NCBI RefSeq assembly: GCF_000716715.1
Contig: NZ_JNYJ01000013.1
Span: 192,971-256,970 of the forward strand
Reading direction: 5' to 3'
Origin: Dactylosporangium aurantiacum
GTDB lineage: Bacteria > Actinomycetota > Actinomycetes > Mycobacteriales > Micromonosporaceae
DNA: 64,000 nt
Numbering within the stretch: position 1 is the first letter of the stretch; the number at the start of each line of letters is the position of its first letter. Below the pieces are notes generated by a model. That model searched no databases. It had not been told where the DNA came from and saw nothing but the letters and a program-made list of their open reading frames with translations. Both the position numbers and the translations under genes were made by a program. Positions 37,307-44,958 of this stretch are shown here, piece by piece.

Positions 37307-40300
37307 TCAGATGAGGCGGAGCTGCCGATCCTTGGGTTTGCGGGGCGCTGCGGGACCCCGCCGCTCCAACAGCCCGGGGTCGATGGACGACAGGAACGGC
37401 GTCGGCGCCATCTCCCGCTCGGACCCGTGCCGGAAACGGGTCCGGCTGTGCGACAGGAAGAGCCGATCCTGTGCCCTGGTCAGGCCCACGAAGAACAGCC
37501 GGCGCTCCTCGGCGACCTCGTCCTCGGAGCGGCCCTGCGCGCCGGGCATGCGCAGCGGCAGCAGCCCGTCCTCGCAGCCGACCATGAACACGACGGGGAA
37601 CTCGAGCCCTTTCGACGCGTGCAGCGTCAGCAGCGTCACCCGGTCGGCGCGCGGATCCCAGCCGTCGACCTCCGCGCCGGTGGCCAGCGCACCCAGGAAC
37701 TCGTCCAGGTCGCTGCCGGCCCGCAACGCCGGCGGCGTCATCAGCTCGACCGCCGTCCACACGTCGGCCTCCGTCAGCCCGATCACGTCGGTGTCGAGCT
37801 GCCCGCAGCGCCCCGCGACGACCTGGCCCGCCAGTCGTACACGAGCCGCGATCGAACCGCCGAGACCTGTGGCGAACCGCAGCTCACGGGCGATCGCCGC
37901 CACCCCGGGCCGGTCCAGCAACCGGTCGTGCGAGCGTTTCTGCACCGGCACACCCGCCCGCGACAGGGCATCGACGATCGGCGCGGCCTGCGAATCGGTC
38001 CGGTACAGCACGGCGATGTCGGAGAACGACATGGCGCCGACCGCCGCCCGCGAGTCCACCCGGTTGTCGTGCGAGCGGTGCGACAGGCCGCCCACCAGCT
38101 CGTCGACCGTGCGCACCACGAAATCGGCCTCGTCGGCCACCGACGCCGCCGGGTACAGCCCGACCATCGGCGCTTCCAGATCCAGCCGGGCCGGGTCCAG
38201 CCGCCGCCCCGGCACCAACGTCGTCGGCGCGATCGCCTGTACCGCGGCCGCCAGAATCGGCGCGGACGAGCGGTAGTTGCGGGTGAGCCGCACGACGCGG
38301 GCGTCGATGTCCGGCGTGGAGAAGTCCGTGGAGAACCGCAGGAAGAACGAGACCTCGGCCCCCCGGAACGAATAGATCGCCTGGTCAGGGTCGCCGATCG
38401 CGCAGAGGTTGCCGCCGGGCGGGCACAGCAGCCGCAGCAGGTCGTACTGCACCGGGTCGACGTCCTGGTACTCATCCACGAAGATCCACTGCCAGCGGTC
38501 CCGGTACCGGTCGACCAGCGCCGGCGACTCGGTGAGCAGCTGCACACTGAGCGTCAGCAGTTCGTCGAGCGACACCATGTCCTTCGCCCGCAACGCCTTG
38601 GCCAGGGCCTCCCTGGTCGACGGCTCCATCGCGGCGAGCGCCCGGCGTGCCTCCCGCTCCGACAGCGGGTCCAGCGCCGCCAGCAGGTCCGCCTCCTCCG
38701 CGATCCGGAACTTCGGCGTCAACCCCACCGCCGTGGCGTTCTCCCGCAGGATCGACAGTCCCAGCGCGTGGAACGTCGACACCGTCACCGCCTCGGTCAC
38801 CGGTCCGAGCAGGCCCTCCAGCCGCTCCCGCAGCTCTTCCGCGGCCCGCCGGGTGAACGTGATCGCCAGGCACTCCTCCGGGTACACGTCCAGCTCGGCA
38901 CACAGGTACGCGATCCGGTGCGTCAACGTCCGCGTCTTGCCCGTGCCCGGCCCGGCCACGATCAGCAACGGACCGCCGGGCGCCGACGCCGCGACCCGCT
39001 GCAGCGCGTCGAGCCGGTCGAGCAGCCCCGTGCCGACCTCCTCCATCCCCGCCAGCATCGGCTCGAGCGGCTCATGCGGCGACGCCGGGGAAGAGATCGG
39101 CGGCGGGGGCGGCGGCGCCTCGACCGGCGCGGGCCGGCGGCGCTTCGGCGCGGCCTTCGGAGCCGCCTCGGCCTTGCGCTGTTTCGGCAGCTGCGGCATC
39201 GGTACGTCGAACAGCACGTCTTCCTGCACCCGCAGCTCATCGGGGCGGAACAGCTTGATCACGCCGTACTCGCCGTCGTAGCCGGGCGTGCGGCTGACCT
39301 CGCCGCGCCGGAGCCGGGTGATGCCCTCGCCGAGCAGCTCCCCGCCGACCCGGGTGATCTCGTCGATCGGCACCTGGCGCAGGATCGCCAGCTCCGAGCC
39401 CAGCTCCGCCACCAGCGACGCCAGCTGCGTGTCGACGGTCTTCGACTTCGCGCCGACCCCGTGGATCTCGCCGAGGATCTCGTGCAGCTGGATCAGGTGG
39501 GTGACCTGCGGCGCACCCGGCGGCACGTACCCGTCGGGCCGGTCCGCCAACTCCTCCACCCGGTGCAGCACACCCACGGTGAGCGGCTTGCCACACACCG
39601 GGCACAGCCCTTCGGCCTCGCGCGTCTGCGCCGGCAGCCAGTTCACGTCGCAGGCCCGGTGCCCGTCGCCGTGATACTTGCCCTCCTCGGGGAAGAACTC
39701 GATCGTCCCGGCCAGCCCGTCCCCGCTGCGCAGCGCGTCGCGCACCTTGAAGTAGTCCAGCTCGCTGGTCAACAGCGTCGCCTCGCGCGCCAGTGCCTGC
39801 GGCGAGTGCGCGTCGGAGTTGGACACCAGCCGGTACCGGTCCAGCGACGAGACCCGCCAGTTCATCGCCGGGTCCGACGACAGCCCCGTCTCGACCGCGA
39901 AGATGTGATCGGCCAGGTCGGCGTAGCAGTCGGCGATCGCGTCGAACCCCGACTTCGACCCCAGCGCCGAGAACCACGGCGTCCAGATGTGCGCCGGCAC
40001 CAGGTACCCGTCGGGACTCGCCTCCAGCGTGATCTCCAGCAGGTCACGCGAGTCCAGCCCCAGAATCGGCCGCCCGTCGGACCCGAGGTTGCCGATCCGC
40101 CCCAGCGCCGTGTTGAACCGCCCGACCGCCTCGAAGTCCGGCTGGTACACCAGGTGGTGCACCTTCCGCGTCCGGTCGCCCCGCTTGTAGATCGTCGAGA
40201 TCTCGACCGACAACATGAACCTGACCGGCGCCCCGTCCGCGCCTTTGGACAGCCGCCCCGGCAGCCGCCGCAGGATCTCCGCCTCACGCTCCGGCTGCAG

Positions 40301-40516
40301 CCGGAACAGCCCCGGCTCCGCCGGCACGAGCGCCTCACGCAGGTGGTCGTGCCAGGCCGGATGCGTGAAGTCTCCCGTGCCGAGCAGCGTGATGCCCTTG
40401 CGCCGGGCCCACCACGTGAGCGTCTCGATGCTGAGGTCACGACTGCACGCCCGCGAGTACTTCGAGTGAATGTGCAGGTCGGCGACGAACGAGTGGTCAG
40501 AGACGTTCGAAGACAC
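37307..40516 (-). CDS. EndoQ-like PHP nuclease fused to a UvrD/Rep-type helicase
   Basis: About 1069 residues; GTG 40516 (AGGA upstream) or GTG 40531. Residues 1-400 match endonuclease Q: ADLHIHSKYSRACSRDL, LLGTGDFTHPAW, FMLSVEISTIYKR, GRPILGLDSRDLLEI, PAHIWTPWFSALGSKSGFD, SNSDAHSP and TIEFFPEEGKYHGDGHRAC. A zinc-finger remnant, CDVN...CPVCGKPLTVGVLHRVEELADRP, lacks one cysteine. EndoQ nicks DNA 5' of deaminated bases. After a Pro/Ala/Lys linker comes a complete SF1A helicase: AGPGTGKTRT, TFTRRAAEELRER, DEYQDVDPVQ, GDPDQAIYSFRGA, LTRNYRSS, TLHASKGLEFPVVF and FFVGLTRAQDRLFLS. It presumably couples incision with strand unwinding. Confidence 0.88.
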   Translation of the reverse strand: MSSNVSDHSFVADLHIHSKYSRACSRDLSIETLTWWARRKGITLLGTGDFTHPAWHDHLREALVPAEPGLFRLQPEREAEILRRLPGRLSKGADGAPVRFMLSVEISTIYKRGDRTRKVHHLVYQPDFEAVGRFNTALGRIGNLGSDGRPILGLDSRDLLEITLEASPDGYLVPAHIWTPWFSALGSKSGFDAIADCYADLADHIFAVETGLSSDPAMNWRVSSLDRYRLVSNSDAHSPQALAREATLLTSELDYFKVRDALRSGDGLAGTIEFFPEEGKYHGDGHRACDVNWLPAQTREAEGLCPVCGKPLTVGVLHRVEELADRPDGYVPPGAPQVTHLIQLHEILGEIHGVGAKSKTVDTQLASLVAELGSELAILRQVPIDEITRVGGELLGEGITRLRRGEVSRTPGYDGEYGVIKLFRPDELRVQEDVLFDVPMPQLPKQRKAEAAPKAAPKRRRPAPVEAPPPPPPISSPASPHEPLEPMLAGMEEVGTGLLDRLDALQRVAASAPGGPLLIVAGPGTGKTRTLTHRIAYLCAELDVYPEECLAITFTRRAAEELRERLEGLLGPVTEAVTVSTFHALGLSILRENATAVGLTPKFRIAEEADLLAALDPLSEREARRALAAMEPSTREALAKALRAKDMVSLDELLTLSVQLLTESPALVDRYRDRWQWIFVDEYQDVDPVQYDLLRLLCPPGGNLCAIGDPDQAIYSFRGAEVSFFLRFSTDFSTPDIDARVVRLTRNYRSSAPILAAAVQAIAPTTLVPGRRLDPARLDLEAPMVGLYPAASVADEADFVVRTVDELVGGLSHRSHDNRVDSRAAVGAMSFSDIAVLYRTDSQAAPIVDALSRAGVPVQKRSHDRLLDRPGVAAIARELRFATGLGGSIAARVRLAGQVVAGRCGQLDTDVIGLTEADVWTAVELMTPPALRAGSDLDEFLGALATGAEVDGWDPRADRVTLLTLHASKGLEFPVVFMVGCEDGLLPLRMPGAQGRSEDEVAEERRLFFVGLTRAQDRLFLSHSRTRFRHGSEREMAPTPFLSSIDPGLLERRGPAAPRKPKDRQLRLI

Positions 40517-41429
40517 GCCGCATCCTGTCACACCAGCCCCAACCGTTGCCCGTTACGCGCCGTACAACCCACCACCAGCCAAAGCCTATGCCGGCGGCAA
40601 CCCGGAGGCGGCCTCGACCTTGTCCGGCGGCGATTGGCGCGACCGTCTGCAGGCCGTGGCCCCGGAGGTCCCATGGTGGTCGGCATGGATGGTGCCGCGG
40701 TGAGCTCCGCGACGACGGCACCACGGTGCTCGTGGGCCGGCGGCCCGGTGGCGCGACTCAAAGTGCGGGTCGAGCGCGGGTCGTCTGCTTGGCACCGCAC
40801 CGCGCTGCACCCGACCAGCAGGCAGGTGTTCGAGCGCGGTGGAGCATGGGCCTCCGCCGTCGAACGACCGTCCAGGCGGCGTGCTTCCCACGGGCCGGTG
40901 CAGACGGGCTCACCACGGCGACGGCCGGCAGCCCACTGCACCTGAGCAGCACACAGATACCTGAGTGCGGTCGAGCAGGACCCGCAGCCGTCGAACTGAT
41001 GGCTCAGGCGACTTCCCTTGTCCCTGATCCAGCCAGCCGGCACGCGCTTCGCCCGAGCGGCGCGCAGGTGCCTGAGCGTGGCGGAGCAGGGCCCGCCACT
41101 GTCGAACTGACGGCTCAGACGACTCCCTCGCCCATAATCGGGCTGGCCGGCGGGCGGGGGGCCGGTCGGCGAACCGTCGCAGACCGGCCCCCAAAGCCCG
41201 CCTTGCCCGAGCGGCACGCACGTGCCTCAGACCCGACTCCTCGCCCGTAGTCGGCCGGTCGGCAGGCATCGGGAGGTCGGCGAGCCGTCGCAGACCGGCC
41301 CGCCAAAGCCCACCGGCAGCGCGCCCTGGCCCGAGCGGCACGTAGGTGCCCAAGACCCGAACTGCACGCAGCTGCCTGAGACCCCAGCGGCACGCAGGTG
41401 CCTGAGACCCGGGCGGCGCGTCAGAGAAC
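40517..41429. repeat. Gene-free 0.9-kb tract of degenerate interspersed repeats
   Basis: A core like AGCGGCACGCAGGTGCCTGAG recurs at about 40817, 40945, 41056, 41210, 41334, 41361 and 41386. The copies at 40945-41012 and 41056-41123 are longer and about 80% alike. A second unit (GGTCGGCGA[AG]CCGTCGCAGACCGGCCC) occurs near 41163 and 41277. No coding pattern; frames through it are composition artefacts. The tract lies between two minus-strand genes. Confidence 0.65.
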
Positions 41430-42770
41430 CTAAGCGCGGTGGAGCTCGATGACCGAGATGTCCGGTGGGGCGCCGAAGCGGACCGGTGGCCCCCAGAAGC
41501 CGGCGCCGCGGGTCACGTAGACCTGGGTGCCGTCGACGGTGCCGAGCCCGGACACGACCGGGGCCTCCAGACCCACCAGCAGGTTGAACGGCACCATCTG
41601 CCCGCCGTGGGTGTGGCCGGACAGCTGCAGGTCGACGCCGTGCCTGGCCGCTTCGTGCGCCTGGACCGGCTGGTGGGCGAGCAGCACGACGGGGCGGGAA
41701 GCGTCGCGGCCGGACAGGGCCTTGGCGAAGTCGGGGCCGTCGCCCACGTCCTCGCCGGTGACGTCGTTGACGCCGGCCAGGTCGAGGCCCTGGACGTCGA
41801 GGCGCTCGTTGCGCAGGACCCGGACGCCCAGCGAGTTGACCTCGTCGATCCACTCCTGGTAGCCGGAGAAATACTCGTGGTTGCCGGTCACGAAGAAGCT
41901 GCCGTGCCGGGCCCGCAGGTCCTGCAGCGGCTCGGCGGCCGGGCCCAGCTCGGCGACCGAGCCGTCGACCAGGTCGCCCACGACCGCGACCACGTCGGCG
42001 TCGACCGAGTTGATGATGCGCACGATCCGCTCGGTGTGCGCCTTGCCCAGCAGTGGCCCGAGGTGGATGTCGGAGACCAGCGCGATCTTGAAGCCGCTCA
42101 TGCTGGCCGGGAGCTTCGCCAGCCGGATCGGCACGCGCTTGAGCACCGGGGCGCTCTTCGCCTGCCAGGTGCCGATGCCCACGGCCGCGACCGACAGCAC
42201 CCCGGCCGTCGCCGCCAGCGACCGCCCCAGCAGCAGCCGCCGCGCCGGGTCGAACCGCTCATCGACAGGGCCGCCGTCCACAGGGGCGTCGTCCACAGGC
42301 GCACCCTCCGCAGCGGCGCTGCCCACGGCGCCGCCGGACACCCCGGCCGCCGGGCTGTCCACAGCCGTGACCTGCCCGTCCACAGTGCCCTGCACAGCTC
42401 GGCCCGCACTGTCCACAGGGATCACGCTGCTGTCCACAGAGTTATCCACAGGCTGTGGCTCGCGTCGCCCGGCCCAGAACCGCAGCGCCAGCCGCGGCAG
42501 CTCCAGCAGCGCCAGCGTCACCAGCAGGTAGAACATCAACGCCAGCCACAGGAACCCGGGCCACGCCAGCACCGGCTGCTGCTCCAGCGGCAGCACCCGC
42601 GAACCGACCATCGTCACCGGGATCAGCACCCCGAGCAGCGTGACGACCAGCGCCCCGACCCGCCGGCCGCGCCGTGTGGTGACCACGTCCTTGACGAGCC
42701 GCTTCCACAGATACCAGTGGATGCCGCCGACGAGTAGCAGCACGACGACCAGGAACAGCGCGATGAACAC
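41430..42770 (-). CDS. Membrane metallophosphoesterase (YkuE-like) with a DnaA-box-encoding linker
   Basis: 446 residues, GTG 42770. Three N-terminal membrane helices, a low-complexity linker (residues about 105-175), a further hydrophobic segment (RRLLLGRSLAATAGVLSVAAVG), and then a calcineurin-like domain. Its metal motifs are VSDIHLGP, VVGDLVDG, GNHEY, LLAHQP and LSGHTHGGQ. YkuE-type enzymes hydrolyse phosphoesters at the membrane. The linker contains seven VD pairs, each preceded by a T-ending codon, producing DnaA-box-like DNA. Starts four bases after moaD. Confidence 0.85.
   Translation of the reverse strand: MFIALFLVVVLLLVGGIHWYLWKRLVKDVVTTRRGRRVGALVVTLLGVLIPVTMVGSRVLPLEQQPVLAWPGFLWLALMFYLLVTLALLELPRLALRFWAGRREPQPVDNSVDSSVIPVDSAGRAVQGTVDGQVTAVDSPAAGVSGGAVGSAAAEGAPVDDAPVDGGPVDERFDPARRLLLGRSLAATAGVLSVAAVGIGTWQAKSAPVLKRVPIRLAKLPASMSGFKIALVSDIHLGPLLGKAHTERIVRIINSVDADVVAVVGDLVDGSVAELGPAAEPLQDLRARHGSFFVTGNHEYFSGYQEWIDEVNSLGVRVLRNERLDVQGLDLAGVNDVTGEDVGDGPDFAKALSGRDASRPVVLLAHQPVQAHEAARHGVDLQLSGHTHGGQMVPFNLLVGLEAPVVSGLGTVDGTQVYVTRGAGFWGPPVRFGAPPDISVIELHRA
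42274..42450 (+). promoter_or_regulatory. DnaA-box-like cluster inside a coding sequence
   Basis: Seven 9-mers in one orientation: 42274 CCGTCCACA, 42289 TCGTCCACA, 42355 CTGTCCACA, 42376 CCGTCCACA, 42409 CTGTCCACA, 42430 CTGTCCACA and 42442 TTATCCACA (exact E. coli-type box). Each shares the GTCCACA or ATCCACA core. Confidence 0.55.
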
Positions 42771-42774
42771 GTGC

Positions 42775-43020
42775 TCAGCCGCCCGCGAACGGGGGAAGGA
42801 CGTCGACGGTCGCCGTCGCCGGCAGGGCCGCGTCGCGATCGCGCCACGAGGTGCCGTCGACCAGGAACGAACATGCCGTGAGCACCGCGGCGAGCTTCGG
42901 CCGCCCGGCCGTCACGGCGGCCTCGAGCTCGCCGAGCGTCGCCGCCTCGATCTTCTCCTCGGGCACGCCGGCGGCCGCGCGGGCCCCGGCGAAATAGCGC
43001 ACGAGCAGCACCGCGGTCAT
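42775..43020 (-). CDS. moaD: Molybdopterin synthase small subunit MoaD
   Basis: 81 residues, a ubiquitin-like sulfur carrier (MTAVLLVRYFAGARAAAGVPEEKIEAATLGELEAAV...VDVLPPFAGG). The C-terminal Gly-Gly becomes a thiocarboxylate and donates sulfur with MoaE. ATG 43020 overlaps the moaA stop (ATGA). The matching large subunit gene moaE is in the other Moco cluster. Confidence 0.9.
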   Translation of the reverse strand: MTAVLLVRYFAGARAAAGVPEEKIEAATLGELEAAVTAGRPKLAAVLTACSFLVDGTSWRDRDAALPATATVDVLPPFAGG

Positions 43021-44048
43021 CCCCCGATCGCCGACATGGGCCGGGCAGGCTGCAGGAACTTCGGGTCGTCGATGCCGTGCCCGGCCGGCTTCGCCCACAT
43101 CGCCTTGCGCCACAGATCGGCCAGCTCGCCGTCGGTGGCCCCGGCCCGCATCGCCCCCCGCAGGTCGGTCTCCTCCTGGCTGAACAGGCACGAGCGCACC
43201 GCACCGTCGGCCGTCAGCCGGGTGCGGTCGCACGCGCCGCAGAACGGCCGGGACACGCTCGCGATCACGCCGACCTTCGCCGGCCTGCCGCCGATGCCGG
43301 AATGCCCCTCGACCAGCCAGGTCTCCGCGGGCGCGCCACCGCGCACCCCCGGATCGGGCCGCAGGTCGAACGCCTCCCGCAACCGCTCGAGGATCTCCGC
43401 GCCGGTCACCATCTCCTCGCGCCGCCAGGTGTGCCCGGCGTCCAGCGGCATCTGCTCGATGAACCGCAGCTCATAGCCGTGCTCAAGGGCGAAGCGCAGC
43501 AGCGGGACGGCCTCGTCGTCGTTGACACCGCGCAGCAGCACCGCATTCATCTTCACCGGCACCAGGCCGGCCTGCGCCGCCGCGGCGAGCCCGGCGATCA
43601 CGTCGGCGTGCCGGTCACGGCGGGTCAGCGCCTGGAACCGGGCGGGGTCGACGGTGTCCAGCGAGATGTTGACCCGGTCGAGCCCGGCCTCGGCCAGGGG
43701 CCCCGCGAGGCGGGCCAGGCCGATGCCGTTGGTCGTCAGCATGGTGCTCGGGCGCGGCTCCAGCGCGGCGACGGCCCGCACGATGCCCGGCAGCCCGCGG
43801 CGCAGGAGCGGCTCACCGCCGGTGAACCTGACCTCGGTCACGCCGAGGAGCGTGACCGCGACCCCGATCAGCCGCACGACCTCGTCGTCGGTGAGCAGCG
43901 TCGGGCTGGGCAGCCAGTCGAGCCCTTCGGCGGGCATGCAATACGTGCAGCGCAGGTTGCACCGGTCGGTCAGGGAAACCCGCAGGTCGGTCGCCACGCG
44001 GCCATGGCGGTCGGCGAGACCGGCACCGAGCGGCTCCGAAAGCGTCAT
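43017..44048 (-). CDS. moaA: GTP 3',8-cyclase MoaA
   Basis: 343 residues from ATG 44048. Radical-SAM enzyme starting molybdenum-cofactor synthesis from GTP. N-terminal cluster CNLRCTYC, SAM region FTGGEPLLRRG, C-terminal second cluster GACDRTRLTADGAVRSCLF, and the terminal Gly-Gly (MSAIGG) needed for catalysis. TACCGT seven bases upstream and no Shine-Dalgarno suggest a leaderless start. Followed by moaD with a four-base overlap. Confidence 0.94.
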   Translation of the reverse strand: MTLSEPLGAGLADRHGRVATDLRVSLTDRCNLRCTYCMPAEGLDWLPSPTLLTDDEVVRLIGVAVTLLGVTEVRFTGGEPLLRRGLPGIVRAVAALEPRPSTMLTTNGIGLARLAGPLAEAGLDRVNISLDTVDPARFQALTRRDRHADVIAGLAAAAQAGLVPVKMNAVLLRGVNDDEAVPLLRFALEHGYELRFIEQMPLDAGHTWRREEMVTGAEILERLREAFDLRPDPGVRGGAPAETWLVEGHSGIGGRPAKVGVIASVSRPFCGACDRTRLTADGAVRSCLFSQEETDLRGAMRAGATDGELADLWRKAMWAKPAGHGIDDPKFLQPARPMSAIGG

Positions 44049-44055
44049 GCCCGAA

Positions 44056-44061
44056 ACGGTA
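44056..44061 (-). promoter_or_regulatory. -10 element for leaderless moaA
   Basis: TACCGT on the minus strand ends seven bases before ATG 44048. Confidence 0.55.
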
Positions 44062-44079
44062 CCCCAGCGGTATGACAGT

Positions 44080-44946
44080 TCAGAGCGCTCGCAGCGTGGA
44101 GCGGACCGACTCCTGGAACGAGGCACCGAACAGCGCCGTGTGCACCAGCAGCAGGTAGAGCCGGTGCAGCGGCACACGCTCCCGCCAGCCGTCCGACAGT
44201 GGCGCCGCCTCGCGGTACGCGGCCAGGATCCGGTCGTAGTGGGGTGCGCCACCCCACAGCCCGAGCAGCGCCAGGTCGGTCTCGCGGTGCCCGCCGTGAG
44301 CGGCCGGGTCGACGAGCCAGCCGTCGCCGGCGCGGTCCCACAACAGGTTGCCCGGCCACAGGTCGCCGTGGATGCGGCTGGGGGGCTCGGCGCCGCCGTA
44401 CTCCTCGATGCCGGCGATCACGCGCTCCACGCCGGTGACGTCCGCGCTGGTCAGGGCGCCGTTGTCGATGGACGTGCGCAGGAAGGGCAGCAGCCGCCGC
44501 TGCGCGAACCAAGGGCCCCAGGCGCCGTCGGAGGGGTCGTTGGGCAGCGGCGCCGTGCCGATGAACCCTGGCCAGGGCGCCCCGAACGCCGGCGCGCCCG
44601 CCCGGTGCAGCGCGGCGAGCCGGCGCCCGAACCGCTCCGCGCCCTCCGGGGTCGCCTCGCCGTGCTCGATCCACTCCAGCGCGAGCAGGTCCGGCAGCTC
44701 GACGATGAGCTCGGGCACCGGCACCGCACCGGCCTCCCGCAGCCAGCGCAGCCCGGCGGCCTCGGCGGCGAAGAACCCGTCCGGCGGGTCGGGCAGGGAC
44801 TTGCAGAAGACCGAACCGCCGTCGTCGAACGTGAGGCGCTGGGCGGCGCAGATCGACCCGCCCGGCACCGGCGTCTCGCGGATCCGCTGGTGCTTGATGA
44901 ACACCGGCAGCTGCGCCGGGTGCTCCTTCAGGTACTGCAGATCCAT
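44080..44946 (-). CDS. Fructosamine/ketosamine-3-kinase family protein
   Basis: 288 residues. Phosphorylates sugar adducts on amines so they break down; the protein-kinase-like fold shows SVFCKSLPD (ATP-lysine region), ALEWIEHG (hinge), IHGDLWPGNLLW (catalytic loop) and VDPAAHGGHRETDLALLGLWGG (metal-binding loop), all characteristic of FN3K. Starts 12 bases after the stop of the upstream GTPase, so probably co-transcribed. Confidence 0.85.
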   Translation of the reverse strand: MDLQYLKEHPAQLPVFIKHQRIRETPVPGGSICAAQRLTFDDGGSVFCKSLPDPPDGFFAAEAAGLRWLREAGAVPVPELIVELPDLLALEWIEHGEATPEGAERFGRRLAALHRAGAPAFGAPWPGFIGTAPLPNDPSDGAWGPWFAQRRLLPFLRTSIDNGALTSADVTGVERVIAGIEEYGGAEPPSRIHGDLWPGNLLWDRAGDGWLVDPAAHGGHRETDLALLGLWGGAPHYDRILAAYREAAPLSDGWRERVPLHRLYLLLVHTALFGASFQESVRSTLRAL

Positions 44947-44958
44947 CAGCGCCGCCGG

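Noticed and set aside
37289..40945. 1218-residue plus-strand open frame opposite EndoQ-UvrD
   Set aside because: Arg/Pro/Gln/His-rich shadow of a GC-rich gene; the minus strand encodes recognised motifs throughout.
40760..41420. Repeat tract as a CRISPR array
   Set aside because: Repeats are degenerate and of unequal spacing, with no uniform spacers and no cas genes.
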